Below, piece by piece: positions 50,028 through 59,409 of a stretch of 64,000 nt of DNA. This stretch comes from Streptomyces xanthophaeus (GTDB lineage Bacteria > Actinomycetota > Actinomycetes > Streptomycetales > Streptomycetaceae): positions 1,426,001 to 1,490,000 of the forward strand of contig NZ_CP076543.1 in assembly GCF_030440515.1 (NCBI RefSeq), read 5' to 3'. A program made the translations under genes and the position numbers. The notes under the pieces were generated by a model, which searched no databases, had not been told where the DNA came from, and was given only the letters and a program-made list of their open reading frames with translations. The stretch's first letter is position 1. Every line of letters starts with the position of its first letter.

Positions 50028-50462
50028 TCAGCGCCCCCGGCGGGCGCGGCGGCCGGACTGCGCGGCCGGCTTCGGTGTCGGCGGGTCGATGCGGTGCAGG
50101 TCCAGGGTGGGCGGGACCGGGGTGGTGCCCGGGCCGCCGGATTCGGCCCAGGCGATGATCTCGTCGGTCGCGGTGTCGTCCAGGGCCCAGCCGAACCAGG
50201 TCGCGCGGGCGCCGCGGCGGCGGGCCTCGGTGGTGGGCTGGACCACGATGACGTTGGCCTGGGCGCAGGGGCCGAGGCACTCGCTCGTACGGACGGCCAG
50301 GCGGCCCCCGGAGGCGGCGGCGGCCTCGCGCAGCCGGGCCAGCTGACCGGCGTGGTCGGAGCCGGGGTTCTTGCGGGGGTCACCGCAGCAGCAGCCGCGG
50401 CAGACCACCAGCGTGCAGGGGCGTTCGGCGTGGGCGGCGAGCGGGCGTATCCAGGTCACCAC
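50028..50462 (-). CDS. (2Fe-2S) ferredoxin-like thioredoxin-fold protein
   Basis: 144 residues. Two cysteine clusters (VVCRGCCCGDPRKNPGSDH near the N-terminus and TSECLGPCAQANVIVV in the middle) match the thioredoxin-like [2Fe-2S] ferredoxin pattern, where cysteines from both bind the cluster. The C-terminus is Pro/Arg-rich. GTG start; a second GTG directly follows. Probably an electron carrier; partner unknown. Confidence 0.8.
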   Translation of the reverse strand: MVTWIRPLAAHAERPCTLVVCRGCCCGDPRKNPGSDHAGQLARLREAAAASGGRLAVRTSECLGPCAQANVIVVQPTTEARRRGARATWFGWALDDTATDEIIAWAESGGPGTTPVPPTLDLHRIDPPTPKPAAQSGRRARRGR

Positions 50463-50468
50463 CGAACG

Positions 50469-51509
50469 TTAACGGGCCCGCGGCGCGGGCTGTTGGCGCG
50501 CGGGCGAGACGTCCGCCACACGGTCAGCGGTGAGTTCGGGCAGCGGGTCCTGGGCGCGGCGCCGGGCGATGACCGCACAGACCATCAGCTGCATCTGGTG
50601 GAAGAGCATCAGCGGGAGCACGGCGAGGGCGGCATGGGCCCCGAACAGCACGCTGGCCATGGGGAGTCCGGCGGCCAGGCTCTTCTTCGACCCGGCGAAC
50701 TGGATGGCGATGCGGTCCGCGCGGCCGAAGCCGAGGCGGGCGGCGCCGTACCAGGTGGCGAGGAGCATGACGGTGAGGAGTACGGCCTCCACCAGCATCA
50801 GGGCGGCGAGCCGCGGGAGGCTCACCCGGTGCCAGATGCCCGCGACCACGCCCGCGCTGAAGGCGGCGTAGACGACGAGCAGGATCGAGCCGCGGTCGAC
50901 GTAGCCGAGAACCTGCTTGTGGCGGACGAGGAAGCCGCCGGCCCAGGGGCGCAGGGCCTGTCCGAGGAGGAAGGGCAGCAGGAGCTGGAGGGTGATCTTG
51001 AGGAGGGAGTCGAGGGAGAAGCCGCCCGCGTCGCCGCCGAGCAGGGCGGCGGCCAGGAGGGGGGTGAGGACGATGCCGGCCAGGCTGGAGAAGGAGCCCG
51101 CGCAGATCGCGGCGGGGACGTTGCCGCGGGCGATCGAGGTGAAGGCGATGGAGGACTGCACGGTCGAGGGGACCAGGCAGAGGAAGAGCAGGCCGCCGTA
51201 GAGGGGGGCGGTGAGCAGGCCGGGAACGAGGCCGCGGGCGGCGAGGCCGAGGAGCGGGAAGAGTACGAAGGTGCAGGCGAGCACGGTGAGGTGGAGCCGC
51301 CAGTGGCGCAGGCCGTCGAGGGCTTCGCGGGTGGAGAGCCGGGCGCCGTAGAGGAAGAAGAGCAGGGCCACGGCCGCGGTGGAGGCGAGGTCGGCGGCGG
51401 TGGCGGCCGGGCCGCGGGCGGGGAGCAGGGCGGCGAGGCCCACGGTGGCGAGCAGGGCCAGGATGTACGGGTCCAGGGGCAGCCGGGCGGGGAGGTGCGG
51501 GCGGCGCAT
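50469..51509 (-). CDS. Bile acid:sodium symporter (SBF/BASS)-like carrier
   Basis: 346 residues with about ten spans. BASS features include a first helix VALLFFLYGARLSTREALDG, the motif region LCLVPSTVQSSIAFTSIARGNVPAA and the second repeat RIAIQFAGSKKSLAAGLPMA. It imports or exports organic anions with sodium or protons. Divergent from a LysR regulator that is likely its controller. Start is the ATG giving MRRPHLPARL. Confidence 0.88.
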   Translation of the reverse strand: MRRPHLPARLPLDPYILALLATVGLAALLPARGPAATAADLASTAAVALLFFLYGARLSTREALDGLRHWRLHLTVLACTFVLFPLLGLAARGLVPGLLTAPLYGGLLFLCLVPSTVQSSIAFTSIARGNVPAAICAGSFSSLAGIVLTPLLAAALLGGDAGGFSLDSLLKITLQLLLPFLLGQALRPWAGGFLVRHKQVLGYVDRGSILLVVYAAFSAGVVAGIWHRVSLPRLAALMLVEAVLLTVMLLATWYGAARLGFGRADRIAIQFAGSKKSLAAGLPMASVLFGAHAALAVLPLMLFHQMQLMVCAVIARRRAQDPLPELTADRVADVSPARQQPAPRAR

Positions 51510-51644
51510 GCGGGGGTGCTCACTTGCTGTCGGGGCGGGGTGCTCGGGGTGCTCCCTTCATGGTCGGCGGTGGGCGTTCATCGGGAAACCCGCACACCGC
51601 ACTCACTGCCATCGTGATCCGTGATGAGCGGCTACCGTGGCGGT

Positions 51645-52502
51645 ATGTACGACCCTGTCCAGCTGCGAACCTTCCTCACGGTGGCCCAGACGCTCAGCTT
51701 CACGCAGGCCGCGGGGCGGCTCGGCGTGGGACAGTCCACGGTCAGCCAGCACGTGCGGCGGCTGGAGGAGGCGACCGGGCGGCCGCTGTTCGTCCGGGAC
51801 ACGCACAGCGTGGGGCTGACGGAGGACGGCGAGGCGCTGCTCGGCTTCGCGCGGACGATCCTGGAGGCGAACGAGCGGGCGGCGGCCTTCTTCGCGGGGA
51901 CGCGGCTGCGCGGCCGGCTGCGGTTCGGGGCCTCCGAGGACTTCGTACTGACGCGCCTTCCGGAGATCCTCGAAGGGTTCCGGCACGAGCACCCCGAGGT
52001 GGACCTGGAGCTCTCGGTGGAGCTCTCCGGGACACTGCACGAGCGGCTGGACGCGGGGCGTCTCGACCTGGTGCTGGCGAAACGGCGGGGGCCGGGGGAC
52101 GAGCGGGGCCGGCTCGTCTGGCGGGACCGGATGGTGTGGATCGGCGCGGACGGGCTGCGGGTGGACCCGGAGCGCCCTGTTCCTTTGATCGTCTTCCCGC
52201 CGCCGGGCATCACCCGCGCCCGGGCGCTGGAGGTGCTGGAGCGGGACGGGCGGGCGTGGCGGATCGCGTGCACGAGCGGCAGCCTGAGCGGCCTGGTCGC
52301 GGCGGCCCGGGCCGGGCTCGGCGTGATGGCGCACGCCCGGGGGCTGATCCCGCCGGGGCTGGTGCGGGTCGGCGGGCTGCCGGAGCTCGGGCCGGTGGAG
52401 TTCGCCCTGCTCCGGGGGCCGCGTCCGTCGGCCGCGGCCGAGGCGCTGGCCGCGGCCGTGCTCTCCGGCGCGGACCGGCTCAGTCGCACGTCAACGGCGT
52501 GA
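51645..52502 (+). CDS. LysR family transcriptional regulator
   Basis: 285 residues. HTH at residues 1-60: LRTFLTVAQTLSFTQAAGRL, then GVGQSTVSQHVRRLEE; the effector domain follows with LRFGASEDFVLTRLPEILEGF. LysR proteins typically control the divergent neighbour, here the BASS-type carrier. The start ATG follows a weak GTGGCGGT; an ATG 24 bases earlier gives an extra MMSGYRGG. Confidence 0.92.
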   Translation: MYDPVQLRTFLTVAQTLSFTQAAGRLGVGQSTVSQHVRRLEEATGRPLFVRDTHSVGLTEDGEALLGFARTILEANERAAAFFAGTRLRGRLRFGASEDFVLTRLPEILEGFRHEHPEVDLELSVELSGTLHERLDAGRLDLVLAKRRGPGDERGRLVWRDRMVWIGADGLRVDPERPVPLIVFPPPGITRARALEVLERDGRAWRIACTSGSLSGLVAAARAGLGVMAHARGLIPPGLVRVGGLPELGPVEFALLRGPRPSAAAEALAAAVLSGADRLSRTSTA

Positions 52503-52605
52503 ACACCGTGATCACTGGGGAGGTCTTGTGGAGGTATCCGAAGGCCGGTCACCCCCTGTTGACCATGCGGTACGTTCACCGCGGCGCGCGGAGAGGAGCG
52601 GGGCC

Positions 52606-54429
52606 TTGCGCGAGATCACCGTCCCACCCGTCGTCACGGGCGCACCCGTCGGCGGCCTGGCCGACATCGTCTTCCAGCACGCTCGCGAGGAGCCGGACCG
52701 GGTGGTTCTCGGCCGGAAGACCGACGGGGCCTGGGGGGACGTGACGTCCCGGGAGCTGGCCGCCGAGGTGCTCGCGCTCGCCCGGGGGCTGCTGGCCCAG
52801 GGGGTGCGCTTCGGGGACCGGGTCGCCGTCATGTCCCGCACCCGGTACGAGTGGACCCTCTTCGACTTCGCCCTGTGGGCGATCGGCGCCCAGCCCGTCC
52901 CGGTGTACCCGACGTCCTCCGCCGATCAGGTCCACTGGATCCTCTTCGACTCCGACTGCACGGCCTGCGTGGTCGAGGACGAGAACCAGGCCATGACGGT
53001 GGGGTCGGTCATCGACCGGCTCCCCCACCTGCGCCGGCTGTGGCAGCTCGACGCCGGGGCCGTGGAGGGGCTGGTCGCCGACGGCCGCGGGGTCGCCGAG
53101 GACGTCGTGCACCGCCACCGGGGTGCGGTGACGCCCGACGCGACCGCCACCGTCATCTACACCTCCGGGACGACGGGCCGGCCGAAGGGATGCGTGCTCA
53201 CGCACGCCAACTTCATGTACGAGACCGACACCCTGGTCAGCCGCTGGGAGTCGGTCTTCCAGGCCCGGCAGGGCGAGGAGCCGTCCACCTTGCTCTTCCT
53301 GCCGCTGGCGCACGTGTTCGGGCGGATGGTGGAGGTGGCCGCCGTCCGGGCGCGGGTGAAGCTGGGCCACCAACCGGTGCTGGCCGCCGCCGAGTTGCTG
53401 CCGGACCTCGCCGCCTTCCGGCCGACCTTCGTGCTGGGCGTCCCGTACGTCTTCGAGAAGATCTTCGCGGGCGCCCGCCGCAAGGCGGAGGCGGAGGGGC
53501 GTACGGGCCCCTTCGACCGGGCGGTGGAGACGGCCGTGCGCTACGCGGAGGCGCGCGAGCGCAAGGCCTTCGGAGCCGGGCCGGGGCCCTCGGCCGCGCT
53601 GCGCATGGAGCACCAGCTCTTCGACCGGCTCGTGTACGGGAAGGTGCGCGACGCGATGGGCGGCCGGGTGCGGCACGCCATGTCGGGCGGGTCGGCGATG
53701 TCGCGCCGCCTGGGGCTGTTCCTCGACGGGGCCGGGATCACGGTGTTCGAGGGGTACGGGCTGACCGAGTCCTGCGCGGCGGCCACCGCGAACCCGCCCG
53801 GTGCGACCAAGTACGGCACGGTGGGGCGGCCGATCCCGGGCAGTACGGTGCACATCGCGGACGACGGGGAGGTCTGGCTGCACGGCAGCCACATCTTCTC
53901 CGGCTACCTCAACGACCCCCGCGCCACGGAGGCGGTCCTGCGCGGCGGCTGGCTGGCCACCGGGGACCTGGGCCGGCTGGACGCCGACGGGTACCTGACC
54001 ATCACCGGGCGCAAGAAGGACATCCTGGTGACCTCCAACGGCAAGAGCGTCGCGCCCGCCGCGCTGGAGGAGCGGGTCCGTTCGCATCCGCTGGTGTCGC
54101 AGTGCGTGCTGGTGGGCAACGACCGGCCGTACATCGCGGCGCTGCTCACCCTGGACATGGACGGGATAGCGCACTGGCTGTCGATGCGCGGGCGGCCGCA
54201 GCTGCCGGCCGCGCAGCTGGTGGGTGACCCCGAGCTGACGGCGGAGGTGCGCCGGGCGGTGGTGGCCGCGAACACCCTGGTCTCACAGGCGGAGGCGATC
54301 CGCACCTTCCGGGTGCTGGGCGAGCAGTTCACGGAGGAGCGGGGGCTGCTGACCCCCTCGCTGAAGCTCAAGCGCCGGGCGATCGAGAAGGCGTACGCGA
54401 AGGAGGTCGCGGCCCTGTACTCCTCCTGA
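52606..54429 (+). CDS. Long-chain fatty acid-CoA ligase (AMP-forming)
   Basis: 607 residues from TTG with GGAG seven bases upstream; an in-frame start further left lacks a ribosome-binding site. P-loop-like YTSGTTGRPKG at 185-195, second motif FEGYGLTESCAA, and the C-terminal GRKKDILVTSNGK. Activates fatty acids to acyl-CoA for breakdown or lipid synthesis. Two TGACG-type palindromes sit directly after the gene, in front of the ABC importer. Confidence 0.92.
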   Translation: MREITVPPVVTGAPVGGLADIVFQHAREEPDRVVLGRKTDGAWGDVTSRELAAEVLALARGLLAQGVRFGDRVAVMSRTRYEWTLFDFALWAIGAQPVPVYPTSSADQVHWILFDSDCTACVVEDENQAMTVGSVIDRLPHLRRLWQLDAGAVEGLVADGRGVAEDVVHRHRGAVTPDATATVIYTSGTTGRPKGCVLTHANFMYETDTLVSRWESVFQARQGEEPSTLLFLPLAHVFGRMVEVAAVRARVKLGHQPVLAAAELLPDLAAFRPTFVLGVPYVFEKIFAGARRKAEAEGRTGPFDRAVETAVRYAEARERKAFGAGPGPSAALRMEHQLFDRLVYGKVRDAMGGRVRHAMSGGSAMSRRLGLFLDGAGITVFEGYGLTESCAAATANPPGATKYGTVGRPIPGSTVHIADDGEVWLHGSHIFSGYLNDPRATEAVLRGGWLATGDLGRLDADGYLTITGRKKDILVTSNGKSVAPAALEERVRSHPLVSQCVLVGNDRPYIAALLTLDMDGIAHWLSMRGRPQLPAAQLVGDPELTAEVRRAVVAANTLVSQAEAIRTFRVLGEQFTEERGLLTPSLKLKRRAIEKAYAKEVAALYSS

Positions 54430-54438
54430 CCAGGAATC

Positions 54439-54484
54439 TGACGGTTCGTCATTTCTACCCGTCGACAATATTGACGATCCGTCA
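54439..54484. promoter_or_regulatory. Pair of TGACG-NNN-CGTCA palindromes
   Basis: TGACGGTTCGTCA (54439-54451) and TGACGATCCGTCA (54472-54484) are two copies of the same perfect inverted repeat with 33 bases between their starts, close to three helical turns. They lie just upstream of the importer's binding-protein gene (start 54531). Such pairs are typical of TetR-type repressors of acyl-CoA or substrate-induced genes. Confidence 0.65.
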
Positions 54485-54530
54485 GGTCACGCACAGAATG
54501 CGGGGATTCCAACCGGAGGGGATCCCCGAC

Positions 54531-55799
54531 ATGTTGCGACCGATCCGCATCCTGGCCGCCGCGGCGGCGGCCCTCGCGCTCGTCTCCGCCTGCAACTCCG
54601 CCTCCACCAACGGGACCTCCCCCGGCAAGCCCGGCGACGCGCCGGGCAACTCCCGGGGGGTGAGCGCCGATTCGATCAAGGTCGGCGGGATCGTGTCGAT
54701 GACCAGCGCCAGCGGCTACAGCAAGAAGGACACCGACCTCGGCGCCAAGGCCCGCTATCTCCGGGCCAACGCCGAGGGCGGGATCAACGGACGCAAGATC
54801 GACTACCTCGGCGCGGAGGACGACGGCCAGGACCCCGCCAAGAACCTGGCGGCCGCCCGCAAACTCGTCCAGCAGGACAAGGTCTTCGCCGTCTCCCCCA
54901 TGAGCTCGGTGACCTTCTCCGGCGCGGACTTCCTGGAGCAGGAGAAGGTCCCCACCTTCGGCTGGGGCACCCTGCCCGCCTTCTGCGGCCCCCGGCACAT
55001 CTACGGCTTCAACGGCTGCCTGGTCCCCACCCCCGGCGGCACCCTCAACCAGACCTGGCCCGAGGGCATCGGCCAGATACTCGGCGGGGCCCAGGGCAGA
55101 ACCGTCGCGATCATCGCCAACGACAGCGACGCCGGAAAGTTCGGCATCCGGACCTTCCAGCAGGGCTTCACCAGTGCCGGGTTCAAGGTCTCCTACGCCA
55201 AGGCCTCCGTGCCCGCCACCGCCGTCCCGAGCGACTGGTCCGCGTACGTGAAGGAGATCCTCACCGGCAACGACGGCAAGGCCCCGGACGCCGTCGTCTC
55301 CGTCATGCAGACCCCGAACAACATCGGACTGTTCACCGCGCTCAAGCGCAGCGGCTACCAGGGGCTGCTCTCCGACCCGACCGACTACGACCCCGGGCTG
55401 CTCGCCAAGGACGCCACCAAGCAGGCCCTCGACGGGGTGCACGTGCTGCTGCAGTTCCAGCCCTTCGAGTCGGCCGACCCGAAGATGGCGCAGTTCAAGG
55501 CCGACATCAAGGCGGCGGCGGGCGGCCAGGACGTGCCTTTGAACATGCACATGTTGACCGGGTACATGTCGGCCGACCTCTTCCTGTCCATCGCGCAGAA
55601 GGCCGGCAAGAACCTGACCGTCGAGTCCTTCCAGGCCGCCGCGCAGGGCTTCTCCGACACCGGCACGCTCGTCGGCGACCGCGCGCTGCCCAAGGGGCAG
55701 AAGGAAAGCTTCGGCTGCGGGGCGCTCGTACAGCTGAAGAACGGCGCGTACGAGGTCTCCGTACCGTTCAAGTGCTACGAACCGATCCCCTTCAAGTAG
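54531..55799 (+). CDS. Branched-chain-type ABC substrate-binding lipoprotein
   Basis: 422 residues. Signal peptide with lipobox L-V-S-A-C (cysteine at residue 21), then a two-lobed periplasmic-binding fold with VGGIVSMTSASGYSKKD and GFNGCLVPTPGG. LivJ/LivK-type proteins capture amino acids, ureas or aromatic compounds for the importer that follows. RBS CGGAGGGG. The nearby acyl-CoA ligase may point to a carboxylate substrate. Confidence 0.9.
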   Translation: MLRPIRILAAAAAALALVSACNSASTNGTSPGKPGDAPGNSRGVSADSIKVGGIVSMTSASGYSKKDTDLGAKARYLRANAEGGINGRKIDYLGAEDDGQDPAKNLAAARKLVQQDKVFAVSPMSSVTFSGADFLEQEKVPTFGWGTLPAFCGPRHIYGFNGCLVPTPGGTLNQTWPEGIGQILGGAQGRTVAIIANDSDAGKFGIRTFQQGFTSAGFKVSYAKASVPATAVPSDWSAYVKEILTGNDGKAPDAVVSVMQTPNNIGLFTALKRSGYQGLLSDPTDYDPGLLAKDATKQALDGVHVLLQFQPFESADPKMAQFKADIKAAAGGQDVPLNMHMLTGYMSADLFLSIAQKAGKNLTVESFQAAAQGFSDTGTLVGDRALPKGQKESFGCGALVQLKNGAYEVSVPFKCYEPIPFK

Positions 55800-55808
55800 G
55801 GCCGCGGC

Positions 55809-58514
55809 ATGGGGGATCTGCTCGTCTTCGTGCTGAGCGGTCTGGTCTCCGGCGCCCTGTACGCACTGCTCGCCACCGGGCTGGTGCTGTCGTACTCGGC
55901 GTCCGGACTGTTCAACTTCGCGCACGGGGCCACCGCCTACCTGTGCGCGCTCACCTTCTACGAGCTGCACTCGGGGCTGGGCTGGCCCGCCGTCCCGGCC
56001 GCCCTGCTGGTGGTCTTCGTCCTGGCCCCCGGTCTCGGCTGGGGGCTGGACCGGCTGATGTTCCGGCGGCTCGCCCGGGTCGGCGAGACCGCGCAGATCG
56101 TGGCCACCATCGGGCTGCTGGTGGCGCTGCCGGCCGCCGGGCTGTGGGCGGTGGAACTGCTGGCGGAGGCGGGTGCGCCGGTGAAGCCCGCGGAGAACCA
56201 GTTCGGGCTGCCGGGAGTGGGGCCCAGCCCGGCGAGGTCCTGGCAGCTCGCGGACGGCGTCGGCATCGACTCCGACCAGCTGATCACCTGGGTGGTGACG
56301 GCGCTGGTGGCGGTGACCCTGTGGGTGCTGATGCGGCATACCCGTCTGGGGCTGCACCTGCGGGCCGCCGTCGACAACCGCTCACTGACCGAGCTGCGCG
56401 GCATCAGCGCCGACCGGCTGTCGTCGGTGGCCTGGATGATCGCGTCGGTCCTGGCGGGGCTCGCGGGTGTGCTGGCGACCCCGCTGCTGGGGCTGTCCGC
56501 GCACGACTTCACCCTGTTCCTGTTCGTCTCGGCCACGGCGGCGGTCATCGGACGGTTCGCCTCCGTGCCGCTCGCCTTCGCGGGCGGACTCGGGCTCGGG
56601 GTGCTGCAGAACCTGGTGGCCGGGTACGCGTCCTTCGCCGAGTCCGTCACCGGCTTCCGGACGGCCGTACCGTTCCTGATCCTGTTCGGCGGGCTGCTGG
56701 TGCTGACCCGCACGGCACGTACGGCGGGGGTCGCGGCCGTCGACGCGCCGCCGGTCGACCATCTGGCCGGGGCCTCGTGGCGGCGGCGGTGGGGGGTGTG
56801 GGCTGCGGGCGCGGCAGCGCTGTGCGTGGCGCTCTACACCGTGACCACCCCCTTCTGGAGCGGCCTGCTGGCGCAGGGGCTCGCGATCGCGCTCGTGTTC
56901 ATGTCCTTCACGGTGGTGACCGGGCTCGGGGCGATGGTGTCGCTGGCGCAGGGCACCTTCGTGACCGGCGCCGCGCTCGTGGCCGGGCTGCTCATGAGCC
57001 GGGGCTGGCCCTTCGTGGCCGCGCTGGCGGTGGGCACGTGCGCGGCGGCGGTGCTGGGGGCGCTCGTCGCCCTGCCGGCACTGCGACTCGGGGGCAGGTC
57101 CCTGGCCCTGGCCACACTGGCACTGGCCTTCCTGGCCGATCAGGTGCTGTTCCAGCTGCGCTGGCTGCGCAACGGCGATGCGGGGTGGCCGATCCCGCGG
57201 CCGGTGTTCGGACCGGTGGACCTCTCCGACGACCGGGCGCTGGGGGTGGCCCTGGTGGTCCTGGTCGCGCTGGTGGCGGCGGGGCTGACCGCCCTGCGGA
57301 ACTCCCCGTCGGGGCGGGCGATGCTGGCGGTCCGGTCGGCCCCGGCGGCGGCGGTCGCCTCGGGGGTCTCCGTACTGCGCACGAAACTGCTGCTGTTCAC
57401 GCTGTCGGCGGGGCTGGCCGGGTTCGGGGGCGTGCTGTACGCGTCGTACAACACCCGGATCACCGCGACGGACTTCACGGCGATGACCGGGCTGGTGTGG
57501 CTCGCGGTGGTCGTGGCGGCGGGTGTGCGCAGACCGCAGTACGCGGTGGTGGCGGGGCTGGTGTTCGCCGTCGCACCGCGGCTGCTGTCCGACTACGTGA
57601 CGGAGTCCGCGCACCTGCCGGTGATCCTCTTCGGCCTGGCCGGGCTGGCCCTGGCCAATGACCCGGACGGGTACTGCGCGGCGGTGCCGGTGCGGCGCGC
57701 GCGGCGGCGCGCCGCCGCCGCTTCCCGGGGCTCCGCCCCGGACCCGTCGGGGGCTCCGCCCCCGGTCCCCCGCGCCTCAATCTCCCCCAGCTACCGCTGG
57801 GAGGGGCCCCCTGGCGGGGCTGATGTTGCCCTCGAGCTGCGCGAGGTGACCGCCGGGTACGACGGGGGGCTCGTGCTGCACGGGGTCGATCTCACCGTAC
57901 GCGCGGGCGAGATCCTCGCCGTGCTCGGGCCCAACGGGGCCGGGAAGAGCACCGCCTGCCGGGTCGCCGCCGGGCTGCTGCCCGCCACGGGCGGGGCGGT
58001 GTACGTGGGCGGGCGGGACGCGACCCGGGACGGGGCCGTACGCCGGTCGCGGGCCGGGGTGCTGCTCGCCCCCGAAGGCCGCGGGATCTTCCCCGCGCTC
58101 ACCATCGAGGAGAACCTGGCCCTGTACCTCCGGGACGCAGACGCCCGGGCCGCCGTCTACGCACGGTTCCCCCGGCTCGCCGAACGGCGCGGGATCCCCG
58201 CCGGAGCCCTCTCGGGCGGGGAGCAGCAGATGCTGGCCCTGGCTCCGCTGCTCCAGCGGCCGCCCTCGGTGCTGATCGCCGACGAACCCTCGCTCGGGCT
58301 CGCCCCGCGGGTGGTGGAGGAGGTGTACGCGCTGCTCACCGAACTCCGCGACGCCGGGACGGCACTGCTCCTGGTGGAGGAGAAGGCGGCCGAGATCCTC
58401 GGGATCGCCGACACCGTGGCCTACCTCTCCCAGGGCCGGGTCTCCTGGTGCGGCCCCCGGGCCGAGGTGGAGGCGGACCGGCTCACCGAGGCCTACCTGG
58501 GGATGGCGACATGA
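55809..58514 (+). CDS. Fused LivH-LivM-LivF branched-chain ABC importer
   Basis: 901 residues in one frame. Residues 1-300: LivH-like permease, starting VFVLSGLVSGALYALLATGLVLSYSASGLFNFAHGA. About 315-620: LivM-like permease (GLAIALVFMSFTVVTGLGAMVSLAQGTF). About 625-670: a Pro/Ser-rich linker encoded by hairpin-rich repeat DNA (57724-57818). From 675: LivF-type ATPase with Walker A GPNGAGKST, signature LSGGEQQ, Walker B LLIADEPSLGLAP-like. Three normally separate subunits in one chain is unusual. It overlaps the LivG gene by ATGA. Confidence 0.9.
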   Translation: MGDLLVFVLSGLVSGALYALLATGLVLSYSASGLFNFAHGATAYLCALTFYELHSGLGWPAVPAALLVVFVLAPGLGWGLDRLMFRRLARVGETAQIVATIGLLVALPAAGLWAVELLAEAGAPVKPAENQFGLPGVGPSPARSWQLADGVGIDSDQLITWVVTALVAVTLWVLMRHTRLGLHLRAAVDNRSLTELRGISADRLSSVAWMIASVLAGLAGVLATPLLGLSAHDFTLFLFVSATAAVIGRFASVPLAFAGGLGLGVLQNLVAGYASFAESVTGFRTAVPFLILFGGLLVLTRTARTAGVAAVDAPPVDHLAGASWRRRWGVWAAGAAALCVALYTVTTPFWSGLLAQGLAIALVFMSFTVVTGLGAMVSLAQGTFVTGAALVAGLLMSRGWPFVAALAVGTCAAAVLGALVALPALRLGGRSLALATLALAFLADQVLFQLRWLRNGDAGWPIPRPVFGPVDLSDDRALGVALVVLVALVAAGLTALRNSPSGRAMLAVRSAPAAAVASGVSVLRTKLLLFTLSAGLAGFGGVLYASYNTRITATDFTAMTGLVWLAVVVAAGVRRPQYAVVAGLVFAVAPRLLSDYVTESAHLPVILFGLAGLALANDPDGYCAAVPVRRARRRAAAASRGSAPDPSGAPPPVPRASISPSYRWEGPPGGADVALELREVTAGYDGGLVLHGVDLTVRAGEILAVLGPNGAGKSTACRVAAGLLPATGGAVYVGGRDATRDGAVRRSRAGVLLAPEGRGIFPALTIEENLALYLRDADARAAVYARFPRLAERRGIPAGALSGGEQQMLALAPLLQRPPSVLIADEPSLGLAPRVVEEVYALLTELRDAGTALLLVEEKAAEILGIADTVAYLSQGRVSWCGPRAEVEADRLTEAYLGMAT
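57724..57818. repeat. Hairpin-rich intergenic-type repeat inside the fusion linker
   Basis: Three stem-loops in a row: CCGGGG-CTCCG-CCCCGG (57725-57741), CGGGGG-CTCCG-CCCCCG (57748-57764) and CTCCCCCAGC-TACC-GCTGGGAGGGG (about 57782-57806). This composition and the GCTACCGCTGGGAGG string resemble the small palindromic repeats scattered in Streptomyces intergenic DNA. Here it reads in frame. Confidence 0.6.
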
Positions 58515-59287
58515 GCGAGGGCGGGTACGTACTGGAGGCCCGCGGGGTCGGCGTGCGCTTCGGCGGTGTCCGGGCGCTGACCGGCGTGGACCTCGGGGTC
58601 CGCGCGGGCGAGGTGTGCGGGCTGATCGGGCCGAACGGCGCCGGGAAGACCACGCTGTTCGACGTGCTGTCCGGGATCCGCCGCCCCGACCAGGGGCGGA
58701 TGCTGCTGGACGGGGCGGACGTCACCCGCCGCTCCCCCGTCTGGCGGGCCCGGCACGGGATCCGCCGGACCTTCCAGCGGCAGCAGTTGTTCGGGCAGCT
58801 CAGCGTGGCCGACAACGTGCTGGTGGCGCAGGAGTGGCGGGGCGGCGGCGGCGGGCCGGCCGCCGATCTCCTCGCCCTGCCGGCCCGGCGGGCCCGGGAG
58901 CGCGAGCGCCGGGCCCGCGGCGAGCGGGTGCTGGCCGACTGCGGGATCGGCGCGCTCGGGGCCTCGTACGCCGGCGGGCTGCCGGTCGGGCAGGCCCGGA
59001 TGGTGGAACTGGCCCGGGCGGTGGCCGATCCGCCGCGGGTGCTGCTGCTGGACGAGCCCGCGTCGGGCATGTCCGCGCCCGAGCGGGACCGGCTCGCGGA
59101 GGTCGTGCGGCGGCTGGCGGAACGGGAGGGCTGTGCGGTGCTGCTGGTCGAGCACAACGTGGCCTTCGTGATGGAGCTGTGCGCGCGGGTCGTCGTGCTG
59201 GACCTCGGGACGGTGCTGGCCGAGGGCACCGCGGCCGAGGTACGGGCGAACCCGCTGGTGCGGGAGGCGTACCTCGGGTCCGCATGA
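58511..59287 (+). CDS. LivG-type ABC ATP-binding protein
   Basis: 258 residues, ATGA-coupled to the fusion gene. Walker A GPNGAGKTT, Walker B LLLDEPASGM, and the ABC signature reads LPVGQ, not LSGGQ, which is a marked departure for the family (seen near residue 160). Conserved N-terminal FGGVRALTGVDLGV and switch H in LVEHNVAFVMEL. Pairs with LivF in the fused protein to energise import. Confidence 0.9.
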   Translation: MSEGGYVLEARGVGVRFGGVRALTGVDLGVRAGEVCGLIGPNGAGKTTLFDVLSGIRRPDQGRMLLDGADVTRRSPVWRARHGIRRTFQRQQLFGQLSVADNVLVAQEWRGGGGGPAADLLALPARRARERERRARGERVLADCGIGALGASYAGGLPVGQARMVELARAVADPPRVLLLDEPASGMSAPERDRLAEVVRRLAEREGCAVLLVEHNVAFVMELCARVVVLDLGTVLAEGTAAEVRANPLVREAYLGSA

Positions 59288-59316
59288 GGGTGCGTACGGA
59301 ACGGATGGCGGGAATA

Positions 59317-59354
59317 CGTCGCACGAGGGGCCGGTTGTCGCCCCTCGTGCGACG
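59317..59354 (+). terminator. Terminator of the ABC importer operon
   Basis: CGTCGCACGAGGGGC (59317-59331), 8-base loop, GCCCCTCGTGCGACG (59340-59354): a perfect 15-bp stem, 30 bases beyond the LivG stop. Confidence 0.8.
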
Positions 59355-59409
59355 CTCCACCGCCGCCGCACCGACGAAGCGACGAACCGACGTGAGGGAA
59401 CGACCAGAC

